Source of the DNA: Bacteroidota bacterium
Lineage (GTDB): Bacteria; Bacteroidota; Bacteroidia; Chitinophagales; Chitinophagaceae
Direction of reading: 5' to 3'
NCBI GenBank assembly: GCA_016868815.1
Contig: VGFQ01000014.1
Span: 1 to 48,050, forward strand
DNA length: 48,050 nt
Part shown: positions 7,871-16,776 of the stretch, piece after piece
Numbering within the stretch: the stretch's first letter is position 1
Layout of the letters: every line of letters starts with the position of its first letter
Made by a program: the position numbers and the translations under genes
The notes under the pieces: generated by a model
Told to the model about the DNA's origin: nothing
Database searches by the model: none
What the model saw: only the letters and a program-made list of their open reading frames with translations

Positions 7871-9097
7871 ATGTCAGAAACGAATCATATCAAGCTGCCC
7901 GAAGGATCAATAGGAAGGACGACCACCACGCTCAACCTTGGCCCGACCCATCCTGCCACACATGGCGTGTTCCAGAACATCCTGGAGCTCGATGGCGAGC
8001 GCATCGTGAAGGCTGAAGCTACGGTCGGCTACATCCACCGGGCCTTTGAGAAGATCGCCGAACGACGCCCCCTCTACCAGATTACGACGCTCACAGACCG
8101 GCTGAACTATTGCTCCGCCCCCATCAACAACATGGGTTGGCACCTGACCTGCGAGAAGCTGCTAAGGATACACACGCCGAAGCGGGTCGACTACCTCCGC
8201 GTGATCGTCATGGAGCTGGCCCGCATCACCGACCACCTCATCTGCACATCCATCGTAGGGGTCGATGCCGGCGCCTTCACTGGCTTCCTCTACGTGATGC
8301 AATTCCGCGAACTTGTATATGAGATATATGAGGAGATCTGCGGGGCCCGGCTGACCACCAACATGGGTAGGATCGGTGGCTTCGAGCGCGACTTTCCGCC
8401 GGCCGCCTGGGAGAAGCTGGAACGCTTTCTCAAAGAATATCCCAAGGCGCAGAAAGAATTGGAGACCTTGCTCGTTCGCAACCGCATCTTTTACGAACGG
8501 ACCCGTGGCTCCGGCGCCATCAGCGCTGAGCGGGCCCTGAACTACGGGTTCACCGGCCCCAACCTCCGCGCTGCCGGGGTCGACTACGACGTCCGTGTCC
8601 ATGAACCCTACTGCAGTTATGGCGATTTCGACTTCCGCATCCCCGTCGGGACGACGGGTGATAATTACGACAGGTTCATGGTCCGCACAGAAGAGATCTG
8701 GCAGTCGCTCTCCATCATCGAACAAGCCTATCGCAAGATCCAGGATATGAATGGGCCCGACGCCAGCGTCTACCATGCCGAGGTGCCGGAATATTACCTC
8801 CCCCAGAAATCAGAGGTCTACACTAAGATGGAAGCCCTGATCTGGCATTTCAAAATTGTGATGGGAGAGGTGGACATCCCCGCCGGGGAAGTCTACTTGG
8901 CCGTCGAAGGTGGCAATGGAGAGCTTGGCTTCTATCTGATCAGCGATGGGGGCCGCTCGCCCTACCGGCTGCATTTCAGGAGGCCCTGCTTCATCTATTA
9001 CCAGGCCTATGAGGAGATCGTTCAGGGAAGCATGCTCAGTGATGCCGTCATCACCATGAGCTCGCTCAACCTGATTGCCGGCGAGATGGATGCCTAA
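7871..9097 (+). CDS. nuoD: NADH-quinone oxidoreductase subunit D
   Basis: 49-kDa-type subunit of complex I, which forms the quinone-binding cavity together with NuoB. The start was set at 7871 (MSETNHIKL), giving 408 residues. The open frame runs further upstream but overlaps nuoC out of frame and has no family similarity there. Signatures include LGPTHPATHGVF near the N terminus (with the quinone-site histidines), YIHRAFEKIAE, LTDRLNY, and RIGGFERDFP. The C-terminal region has GELGFYLISDGG and PYRLHFRRP. Confidence 0.97.
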   Translation: MSETNHIKLPEGSIGRTTTTLNLGPTHPATHGVFQNILELDGERIVKAEATVGYIHRAFEKIAERRPLYQITTLTDRLNYCSAPINNMGWHLTCEKLLRIHTPKRVDYLRVIVMELARITDHLICTSIVGVDAGAFTGFLYVMQFRELVYEIYEEICGARLTTNMGRIGGFERDFPPAAWEKLERFLKEYPKAQKELETLLVRNRIFYERTRGSGAISAERALNYGFTGPNLRAAGVDYDVRVHEPYCSYGDFDFRIPVGTTGDNYDRFMVRTEEIWQSLSIIEQAYRKIQDMNGPDASVYHAEVPEYYLPQKSEVYTKMEALIWHFKIVMGEVDIPAGEVYLAVEGGNGELGFYLISDGGRSPYRLHFRRPCFIYYQAYEEIVQGSMLSDAVITMSSLNLIAGEMDA

Positions 9098-9163
9098 GTT
9101 TTTGAAAGGCAGGCCTTTCCAGCATTGGGATGGCTAGGCCAGCAAATGAAAGAAACGAACAGC

Positions 9164-9658
9164 ATGTCGAAATTCACAGAAGAGATGAAGGTTGAAGTCA
9201 CCCGGATCATGGACCGTTATCCGGAAGGAAAGCAGAAAAGCGCTCTGATCCCAGTGCTGCTGATGGCACAGGATGCGTCAGAGGGCTGGCTGAGTCCGGA
9301 GGTGATGGACGAGACCGCGGCCCTGCTAGGGCTCGAGCCGATCGAAGTATATGAGGTTGCGACCTTTTATTCGATGTTCAACCTGCAGCCGGTCGGCCGG
9401 CATGTGTTTGAAGTCTGCCAGACGGGACCCTGCATGCTTAACGGCAGCGATGCGCTGATTGCGCATATCCAGCACCGCCTAGGGATCGGTGTCGGGGAGA
9501 CCACCCCCGACGGACTTTTCACCCTCAAGACGGTCGAATGCCTGGGTGCCTGCGGATATGCTCCGATGATGCAGCTGGGCAAGCATTACCGGGAGCATCT
9601 GACGCCCGAGAAAGTGGATGCCCTCATCGAAGCGTGCAGGAACATGACTATGGCCTGA
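9164..9658 (+). CDS. nuoE: NADH-quinone oxidoreductase subunit E
   Basis: 24-kDa-type thioredoxin-like subunit that carries the [2Fe-2S] cluster N1a in the NADH-dehydrogenase module. From the start at 9164 (MSKFTEEMK) it has 164 residues; the cluster ligands are C85 and C90 (EVCQTGPCML) and C126 and C130 (VECLGACGYAP). An ATG at 9146 would add six residues and a TTG at 9125 thirteen. The chosen start matches the compact N terminus of related proteins. Other conserved parts are RYPEGKQKSALIPVL and YEVATFYSMF. nuoF follows after 42 bp. Confidence 0.96.
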   Translation: MSKFTEEMKVEVTRIMDRYPEGKQKSALIPVLLMAQDASEGWLSPEVMDETAALLGLEPIEVYEVATFYSMFNLQPVGRHVFEVCQTGPCMLNGSDALIAHIQHRLGIGVGETTPDGLFTLKTVECLGACGYAPMMQLGKHYREHLTPEKVDALIEACRNMTMA

Positions 9659-9700
9659 AGGAGGTCTGGCGAAAGCCGGCATCCTGGAAAAAGAATAATT

Positions 9701-11047
9701 ATGGGAAGAAAATTACTCTTGGAAAAAGCGGACATACCCGGGATACGCAGCTATAACGTATATCGGCAGCATGGCGGCTATGCCGCCGTGGAGAAAGCCT
9801 TGCGGATGACGCCCGAAGAAGTCGTGGAAGAAGTAAAAAAGAGCGGCCTCCGCGGCCGGGGAGGCGCCGGTTTCCCTACGGGCATGAAATGGAGCTTCCT
9901 CGCAAAGCCCGCGGGAGTGCCCCGCTACTTGGTCTGCAATGCCGACGAAAGCGAACCCGGCACCTTCAAAGACCGCTATCTGATGGAATTCCTCCCACAC
10001 CTGCTCATTGAAGGGCTCATTGCGGCATCCTGGGCACTAGGGAGTCATCGCACGTACATTTATATCCGGGGCGAATATGCCTGGATCGTCGACATCCTGG
10101 ACCAGGCCATTGCAGAAGCCAATGCTCATGGCTGGCTGGGGAAGAATATTCTGGGCAGTGGGTTCGACTGCCAAATCTATGTTCAGCGAGGCGCCGGTGC
10201 CTACATCTGCGGGGAGGAGACCGCCCTCATCGAAAGCCTGGAAGGGAAGCGCGGCAACCCCCGCATCAAGCCGCCCTTTCCAGCCGTCAAAGGCCTGTGG
10301 GACTGCCCCACCGTCGTCAATAATGTCGAGACGCTGGCGGCGGTGGTGCCCATCCTGCAGCTGGGAGGCGAGGAATATGCTAAGACCGGCATCGGTAAGT
10401 CGACCGGCACGAAGCTCATCTCCGCCTGTGGGAACATCAACCGGCCCGGCGTCTATGAGATAGACATGACCATCTCTGTGGAAGAATTCATCTACAGCGA
10501 TGAGTATTGTGGAGGCATCGCCGGCGGCAAGCGCCTCAAAGCCTGCATTCCTGGTGGCTCCTCCGTACCCATCTTACCGGCCAACCTGCTGCTGCGGACC
10601 GCCAAGGGGGAAAAACGGATGATGACCTATGAGAGCCTCTCCGATGGCGGCTTCCAGACGGGCTCTATGATGGGCTCGGGCGGTTTCATCGTGCTCGACG
10701 AAGACCAATGCGTGGTGCGCCATACGCTCACCCTCGCCCGTTTCTACCGCCATGAGAGCTGCGGCCAGTGTTCCCCCTGCCGGGAAGGCACCGGCTGGAT
10801 GGAGAAGATCCTTCACCGCATGGAGCATGGCAAAGGCAGGATGGAAGACATCGACCTGCTCTGGGATATCCAGCGGCGTATAGAAGGCAATACCATCTGC
10901 CCGCTGGGAGATGCTGCTGCCTGGCCCGTGGCGGCCGCCATCCGCCATTTCAGAGATGAGTTCGCATGGCATGTAACAGCGCCCGAAGAATGCCTTCGCC
11001 GCAACTACGGCCTCGCGCAATATGCCGATGAATTAGTATCGGCCTGA
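9701..11047 (+). CDS. nuoF: NADH-quinone oxidoreductase subunit F
   Basis: 51-kDa-type subunit: binds NADH and FMN and passes electrons to [4Fe-4S] cluster N3. In the 448-residue protein the NADH loop is GLRGRGGAGFPTGMKW (about residues 49-64). The FMN region is CNADESEPGTFKDR. The cluster ligands are C354, C357 and C360 in ESCGQCSPCREGT, plus C400 in TICPLGDAA. Length is normal. The start at 9701 follows a purine-rich stretch. It works directly with NuoE and NuoG, which flank it. Confidence 0.98.
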   Translation: MGRKLLLEKADIPGIRSYNVYRQHGGYAAVEKALRMTPEEVVEEVKKSGLRGRGGAGFPTGMKWSFLAKPAGVPRYLVCNADESEPGTFKDRYLMEFLPHLLIEGLIAASWALGSHRTYIYIRGEYAWIVDILDQAIAEANAHGWLGKNILGSGFDCQIYVQRGAGAYICGEETALIESLEGKRGNPRIKPPFPAVKGLWDCPTVVNNVETLAAVVPILQLGGEEYAKTGIGKSTGTKLISACGNINRPGVYEIDMTISVEEFIYSDEYCGGIAGGKRLKACIPGGSSVPILPANLLLRTAKGEKRMMTYESLSDGGFQTGSMMGSGGFIVLDEDQCVVRHTLTLARFYRHESCGQCSPCREGTGWMEKILHRMEHGKGRMEDIDLLWDIQRRIEGNTICPLGDAAAWPVAAAIRHFRDEFAWHVTAPEECLRRNYGLAQYADELVSA

Positions 11048-11104
11048 CCCCCACCCTCCGGCCTGGGGAGACCTTCCCCTGGCCAAGGAAAAGAGAAACT
11101 GACT

Positions 11105-12199
11105 ATGGCAGAAGAAGTGAAGATGCTGAAAGTCACGATCGACAACATCCCGGTCGAAGTACCGCAGGGCTCTACCATCCTGCAGGCCGCCCGGTTGATC
11201 GGTGGAGACGTGGCGCCCCCCGCCATGTGCTACTATTCCAAACTTAAGGGCAGCGGCGGCAAATGCCGTACCTGCCTGGTAGAGGTGAGCAAAGGCAGTA
11301 CGGCAGACCCGCGTCCGATGCCTAAGCTGGTGGCCAGCTGCCGGACAGGTGTCATGGACGGGATGGAAGTGAAGAACATCACAAGCGACCGCGTGCTGGA
11401 TGCCCGCAATGGCGTCGTCGAGTTCCTGCTGATCAACCACCCGCTCGACTGCCCCATCTGCGACCAAGCTGGCGAATGCCATCTGCAAGATCTCAGCTAT
11501 GTCCATGGCAAAGAAGGTACCCGCTACGAGTTCCATCGCCGTACCTTCGACAAGCACGACCTGGGCCCCTATATTCAGCTGCACATGACCCGCTGCATCC
11601 TCTGCTACCGCTGCGTGCAGACAGCCGAGCAGGTGACCGACGGACGCGCGCATGGGGTGCTCGGCAGGGGAGACCATGCCGAGATCGCCACCTATATAGA
11701 AAAGGCCCTGGACAATGACTTCATCGGCAACGTCATAGACGTGTGCCCGGTGGGCGCGCTGACCGACCGCACCTTTCGCTTCAAGAACCGGGTGTGGTTC
11801 ACCAAGCCGGTAGATGCCCACCGCGACTGCCCTACCTGTAAAGGCCGAGTAACGCTCTGGCAGCGAGGCGAGGAAGTCCTGCGTGTCACCGCCCGGAAGG
11901 ATCAATGGGGGGAAGTGGAAGACTGGATCTGCAACACCTGCCGTTTTGAAAAAAAGAAAGCAAGCGACTGGATCGTGGAAGGGCCCTCCAAGGTCGACCG
12001 GCATTCCGTCATATCACAAGGTCATTATGTGGGTCTGCAAAGGCCGACAGAGATCTTCTCTGCCGTCCATGACGGCCGGTCCCCCAAGCTGCTTATGGAT
12101 ATTCACTCCATCAGCGAAGTCAACCGTCCCGAGGTCGCCTTGAGTGCCATCCCCGGCCCCGCCACCTCCGCCACCTTCGACACCGACAAGAAATCCTAA
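11105..12199 (+). CDS. nuoG: NADH-quinone oxidoreductase subunit G, short form
   Basis: Iron-sulfur subunit linking NuoF to NuoB. Ligands for a [2Fe-2S] cluster are C42, C54, C57 and C79. A His/Cys [4Fe-4S] site is formed by H112, C116, C119 and C125. A further [4Fe-4S] site has C164, C167, C170 and C214. A last pair of CxxC motifs (C242/C245 and C276/C279) lies where the molybdopterin-oxidoreductase 4Fe-4S domain of longer NuoG proteins begins. The protein has only 364 residues, against roughly 700-900 in proteobacteria: the large molybdopterin-like domain is missing. Since nuoH starts 10 bp after a clean stop and the tail shows no frameshifted remnant, I take this as a natural short form, which I recall from other Bacteroidota, rather than a broken gene. 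Confidence 0.94.
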   Translation: MAEEVKMLKVTIDNIPVEVPQGSTILQAARLIGGDVAPPAMCYYSKLKGSGGKCRTCLVEVSKGSTADPRPMPKLVASCRTGVMDGMEVKNITSDRVLDARNGVVEFLLINHPLDCPICDQAGECHLQDLSYVHGKEGTRYEFHRRTFDKHDLGPYIQLHMTRCILCYRCVQTAEQVTDGRAHGVLGRGDHAEIATYIEKALDNDFIGNVIDVCPVGALTDRTFRFKNRVWFTKPVDAHRDCPTCKGRVTLWQRGEEVLRVTARKDQWGEVEDWICNTCRFEKKKASDWIVEGPSKVDRHSVISQGHYVGLQRPTEIFSAVHDGRSPKLLMDIHSISEVNRPEVALSAIPGPATSATFDTDKKS

Positions 12200-12209
12200 A
12201 CCTGGCTGC

Positions 12210-13283
12210 ATGCAATTCCTATCCATAGACACTGGATTATTCCTGGAAAAGCTGACGATGGTGGCTGTCGTGGTCTTTGCCCTGCTGGGCATCGCCCTTT
12301 ATACCACCTTTGCAGAAAGAAAAGTGGCAGGCTTCATGCAAGACAGATACGGCCCTAACCGGGCAGGCCCCTTTGGCCTGCTCCAGCCACTGGCTGACGG
12401 TGTCAAACTCTTTTTCAAAGAAGAACTCATACCCTTAGCCTCCAACCGCGTGCTGTTTATCCTCGGGCCTTTCGTCGCCATGTTCACGGCGCTGATCACA
12501 GGGGCCGTCGTGCCCTGGGGCAGCGAGCTTGAGGTCTTTGGTAGGAAAGTATCCCTTACCATCGCCAACCCCGACATCGGCATTCTTTATGTTTTCGCCG
12601 TCGTCAGCCTCGGCGTCTTTGGCATCATGATCGGAGGTTGGGCCTCCAATAACAAGTTTTCCCTGCTCGCCGCCATCCGGGGCGCCTCACAGATCATTTC
12701 ATACGAGTTGGCCATGGGCCTCAGCCTGATCGCTTTGCTCATGGTCACCGGCACCATGAGCCTGTGCGACATCGTACAGCAGCAGATGACCGGCTCGTGG
12801 GGTGGACTACTGGGTTGGAATATCTTCGTGCAGCCCCTGGGATTTCTTATCTTCCTGACCTGCGTCTTTGCCGAGTGCAACCGGACTCCCTTCGACCTGC
12901 CAGAAGCCGAGAGTGAGCTCAACATGGGCTATCATCAGGAATACTCCTCTCTCAAACTCGGCTTTTTCCTGTTCGCCGAGTATGTGAATATGATCGTTTC
13001 CTCCGCAGTCGTGTCTACACTCTTCTTCGGCGGCTACGATATCCCCTTTGTAGACGAAGCCAGTCTAGCAGTGCAGATAGGTGCCAACCTGACCGCCATC
13101 CTTGGCACGCTGATGTTGCTGGCCAAGATTGTCTTCTTCCTGTTTTTATTCATGTGGATCCGCTGGACCATCCCTCGCTTTCGATACGATCAACTCATGC
13201 AGCTCGGCTGGAAAAAACTCCTGCCATTAGCCCTGGCGAACATGCTAATCACCGGTGCTGTCATCCTGTTGATGAACCGTTGA
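12210..13283 (+). CDS. nuoH: NADH-quinone oxidoreductase subunit H
   Basis: Membrane subunit of complex I that lines the quinone entry site. The start was placed at 12210 (MQFLSIDTG), giving 357 residues; the longer open frame overlaps nuoG and begins with an unlikely Pro-rich stretch. Signatures are ERKVAGFMQDRYGPNRAGP on the first matrix-side loop, then QPLADGVKLFFKEE, and AECNRTPFDLPEAESELNMG with the following GYHQEYSS. About eight hydrophobic segments are seen. nuoI follows after 51 bp. Confidence 0.97.
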   Translation: MQFLSIDTGLFLEKLTMVAVVVFALLGIALYTTFAERKVAGFMQDRYGPNRAGPFGLLQPLADGVKLFFKEELIPLASNRVLFILGPFVAMFTALITGAVVPWGSELEVFGRKVSLTIANPDIGILYVFAVVSLGVFGIMIGGWASNNKFSLLAAIRGASQIISYELAMGLSLIALLMVTGTMSLCDIVQQQMTGSWGGLLGWNIFVQPLGFLIFLTCVFAECNRTPFDLPEAESELNMGYHQEYSSLKLGFFLFAEYVNMIVSSAVVSTLFFGGYDIPFVDEASLAVQIGANLTAILGTLMLLAKIVFFLFLFMWIRWTIPRFRYDQLMQLGWKKLLPLALANMLITGAVILLMNR

Positions 13284-13334
13284 GAAAAGAGGGAGCAGGC
13301 AGCTCTCTATGCGACCAACATACAATGATGAACG

Positions 13335-13904
13335 ATGGTGCAACCGCTGACAAATAGAGCCAAGCAGGTGGATGCCAAGCCCCTGAGCTTCCTCGAGAGG
13401 CTATACATTCCCTCCATCCTCCGGGGGATGGCAATCACCTTCCGGCATATGTTCCAGAAGAAGGCGACCGTGCAGTACCCAGAAGAGAAAAGGCCCTTCA
13501 GCCCCGTCTTCCGGGGATTGCATGTGTTGAACCGCGACGAGGAGGGAAGAGAGCGCTGTACAGCTTGCGGCCTCTGCGCCGTCGCCTGTCCGGCGGAGGC
13601 CATCACCATGGAAGCGGCAGAGCGCCAAAAAGGGGAGGAGCATCTATACCGCGAGGAGAAATACGCTGCCAAGTACGAGATCAATATGCTTCGTTGCATA
13701 TTTTGCGGGCTCTGTGAGGAAGCCTGCCCCAAAGATGCCATCTATCTCTCGGAGACCTTTGCCCCTGCCAACTTCACTCGCAAGGGATTCATCTATGGCA
13801 AGCCTGACCTGCTGATTCCTGACCCAGTAGGTGAGCCAGAAGCCTACGCGCAAGCCCAGGGCCCCAACGAAGGCCGCCAGCCCTCGTCGGCAAGAACATC
13901 ATGA
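13335..13904 (+). CDS. nuoI: NADH-quinone oxidoreductase subunit I
   Basis: Ferredoxin-like subunit of complex I holding two [4Fe-4S] clusters (N6a and N6b) on the path to N2. Both CxxCxxCxxxCP motifs are present in the 189-residue protein: RCTACGLCAVACP and RCIFCGLCEEACP. The N-terminal amphipathic region (RGMAITFRHMF) is the usual membrane-surface anchor. The C-terminal tail after the second cluster motif is rather long and Pro/Ala-rich, without recognised function. nuoJ follows after 15 bp. Confidence 0.97.
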   Translation: MVQPLTNRAKQVDAKPLSFLERLYIPSILRGMAITFRHMFQKKATVQYPEEKRPFSPVFRGLHVLNRDEEGRERCTACGLCAVACPAEAITMEAAERQKGEEHLYREEKYAAKYEINMLRCIFCGLCEEACPKDAIYLSETFAPANFTRKGFIYGKPDLLIPDPVGEPEAYAQAQGPNEGRQPSSARTS

Positions 13905-13919
13905 CGCATACGGACGCAC

Positions 13920-14420
<501 letters not shown>

Positions 14421-14453
14421 CATGAACTAGCATCCCCCACGAATTCGCATCCC

Positions 14454-14789
14454 ATGCCTATCAACTACTACTTATTCCTCTCCCTGGCCCTCTTCAGCAT
14501 CGGCGTGGCGGGGGTGTTAGCCCGGCGCAATGCACTCATCGTCTTTATGTGCATCGAGCTGATGCTAAATGCTGTCAACCTCTTGTTAGTGGCGTTCTCG
14601 CGGATGCATCACACTGCGGCCGTGTTGCTGGATCCCACTTCCAAGGCGGGAGCGGAGGCCCAGATCCTGGTTTTTTTCATCATGGTAGTCGCAGCGGCCG
14701 AAGTCACGGTCGGACTCGCCATCATCGTCATGTTGTATCGGAACATCCGTTCCGTCGATATAAACTTCCTCAATCGCCTCAAGTACTGA
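14454..14789 (+). CDS. nuoK: NADH-quinone oxidoreductase subunit K
   Basis: Small three-helix membrane subunit of complex I, related to MrpC. The 111-residue protein contains the two buried glutamates of the proton path: [15 protein letters not shown] in the second helix and [12 protein letters not shown] in the third. Between them is a slightly long loop with TSKAGAEAQ. Length is a little above the usual 100 residues. nuoL starts 69 bp downstream. Confidence 0.96.
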   Translation: MPINYYLFLSLALFSIGVAGVLARRNALIVFMCIELMLNAVNLLLVAFSRMHHTAAVLLDPTSKAGAEAQILVFFIMVVAAAEVTVGLAIIVMLYRNIRSVDINFLNRLKY

Positions 14790-14858
14790 GCGGTCGCCTA
14801 TCGCTTGGAGCCCTGCAGGCCGTCTGTCAACTATAAAAGGGGCAAGTCCCCAACACAT

Positions 14859-16766
14859 ATGATCCGATTTATCTACCTGGTGCCTTTGCTGCCGCTCCTA
14901 GGCTTTTTGCTCAATGGCCTTGGACGGAAGGCCTTTTCCCGAAAAGCTGTGTCTGTGATAGGTGTGGGAACGGTTCTCCTGGCCTTTGGGATCTCTCTTT
15001 CCCTATTCTTCGAGACGCTCCCGGAGGGTTTTCTGCCTCAGACGGTCAAACTGGCAGACTTTATTGACACCGGCCGGGTAAAGATCCCCTTTTCTTTGCT
15101 GGTCGACCGATTGTCTGTCCTTTTCCTGCTCATCATCACCAGTGTCGGCTCGCTCATCCATCTCTATTCCACGGCCTACATGCAGGAGGAGGCGACGTCA
15201 GACTATGCCCGTTATTTTTCCTATCTCAACCTGTTCGTCTTCTCCATGCTGGTACTTGTGCTGGGCGCTGGGTTTGTCACCATGTTTATCGGTTGGGAGG
15301 GCGTAGGTCTCTGCTCCTACCTGCTGATCGGCTTCTGGTTTCGGAATCCTGCGTACAACGACGCAGCCAAGAAGGCTTTTGTGATGAATCGCATCGGAGA
15401 CCTAGGCTTCCTGCTGGCCGTCTTCTGGATGCTGGCACGTTTCGGTACGGCCGAGTTCTCTGGTGTCTTTGAGCAGGCTCCGGAGGCTACAGCCGCCGTA
15501 TTGACCGGTATCACATTGCTGCTGTTTGTAGGGGCGACTGGCAAGTCGGCACAGATCCCGCTCTTCACCTGGCTGCCGGATGCCATGGCGGGTCCTACGC
15601 CTGTCTCGGCACTCATCCATGCAGCAACCATGGTCACGGCCGGCATCTATATGATCGCCCGCAGCCATGTGCTTTTCAACCTGGCGCCGATCACACAAAC
15701 GGTGATCGCTGTGACAGGGCTGGCTACTGCCCTGTTGGCCGCCAGTATTGCCCTTCGGCAGCACGACATCAAAAAAGTGCTTGCCTATTCTACCGTCAGC
15801 CAGCTTGGCTACATGTTTCTAGGGCTGGGTGTTGGCGCCTATACGGGTGCCGTCTTCCATGTCATGACCCATGCCTTCTTCAAGGCCCTGCTCTTCCTGG
15901 GCGCCGGCAGCGTCATCCATGCGATGCACCACGAGCAGGACATCCGCCGCATGGGCGGCCTCGCCGCTCGGATGCCAGTGACACATCTAACTTTTCTGTT
16001 GGCATGCCTGGCCATCTCCGGCCTTCCGCCTTTCTCCGGCTTTTTCTCCAAAGACGAGATCCTTATGGCTGCCCTCGCCAAGCATCCTGCCTATTACCTC
16101 TTCGGACTGGCCGGTGCCTTGATGACCGCCTTTTATATGTTCCGCCTCTATGCCATGACCTTTCGGGGTGCCTTCCGTGGTTCAGCCGAGCAGGCAGCCC
16201 ACGTGCATGAGAGCCCGATGGCAATGACCCTGCCGCTGATGGTGCTGGCCGTCTTCTCTGTCGCCGGAGGCTGGCTGGGAATCCCTGAAGTCATCTGGCC
16301 CGGTGCACACCGGCTCGCTGCATACCTGGCGCCCGTGCTGGCAGGCGATGATGGGGAAGCCTTGAACGTCGCACACCTCAGCCATGCCACAGAGTGGGCC
16401 CTGATGGGTGGCAGCACGCTGGCGATCTTGGCCGTGGTGGCCTTTGCCTGGAGACGGTTTTCCCAGTCACCCTCAACGGAAGAGAAGCCTTCCACAGGCC
16501 TTGCCGCCCTGCTCGACAATAAATGGCTGCTGGATGAATGCTACGCCTGGCTCGTGGTACGGCCGCTGCAGGCGATATCCCGCTATCTCTCCGACATCCT
16601 AGAGCGCAATATCATCGATGGTTTGGTCAACGGCATCGGGCGTGGCGTGCAATACATCTCCCGGCAGCTGCGTCTGCTGCAGAGCGGGCAGGTGGGCTCC
16701 TATCTCTTTATCATGGTTTTCTGTATGGTCCTCTTCTTCATCGTGCAGATGTTCTGGAAGCCTTAA
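14859..16766 (+). CDS. nuoL: NADH-quinone oxidoreductase subunit L
   Basis: Largest antiporter-like, proton-pumping subunit of complex I. The start was set at 14859 (MIRFIYLVPLLPLLG), giving 635 residues; an upstream TTG at 14805 would add 18 unlikely residues. Key charged residues are visible: the glutamate in FIGWEGVGLCSYL, the lysine in TGKSAQIPLFTWLPDAM, and histidine/lysine sites in SALIHAATMV and THAFFKALLFLGAGS. The C-terminal part holds the long lateral amphipathic helix and last membrane helix (SYLFIMVFCMVLFF). Confidence 0.97.
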   Translation: MIRFIYLVPLLPLLGFLLNGLGRKAFSRKAVSVIGVGTVLLAFGISLSLFFETLPEGFLPQTVKLADFIDTGRVKIPFSLLVDRLSVLFLLIITSVGSLIHLYSTAYMQEEATSDYARYFSYLNLFVFSMLVLVLGAGFVTMFIGWEGVGLCSYLLIGFWFRNPAYNDAAKKAFVMNRIGDLGFLLAVFWMLARFGTAEFSGVFEQAPEATAAVLTGITLLLFVGATGKSAQIPLFTWLPDAMAGPTPVSALIHAATMVTAGIYMIARSHVLFNLAPITQTVIAVTGLATALLAASIALRQHDIKKVLAYSTVSQLGYMFLGLGVGAYTGAVFHVMTHAFFKALLFLGAGSVIHAMHHEQDIRRMGGLAARMPVTHLTFLLACLAISGLPPFSGFFSKDEILMAALAKHPAYYLFGLAGALMTAFYMFRLYAMTFRGAFRGSAEQAAHVHESPMAMTLPLMVLAVFSVAGGWLGIPEVIWPGAHRLAAYLAPVLAGDDGEALNVAHLSHATEWALMGGSTLAILAVVAFAWRRFSQSPSTEEKPSTGLAALLDNKWLLDECYAWLVVRPLQAISRYLSDILERNIIDGLVNGIGRGVQYISRQLRLLQSGQVGSYLFIMVFCMVLFFIVQMFWKP

Positions 16767-16776
16767 ACTATCGGCT

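Noticed and set aside
11033..12004. A 323-codon minus-strand open frame opposite nuoG
   Set aside because: It is a shadow of the GC-rich nuoG coding strand; it has no family motifs, and the plus-strand protein is certain.
12144..12209. Pro-rich N-terminal extension of nuoH
   Set aside because: It overlaps the nuoG end out of frame and resembles no NuoH; the ATG at 12210 matches the family.
16618..16776. Upstream extension of nuoM
   Set aside because: The residues are a Cys/Ser/Trp-rich shadow of the end of nuoL; the ATG at 16777 gives the normal NuoM N terminus.
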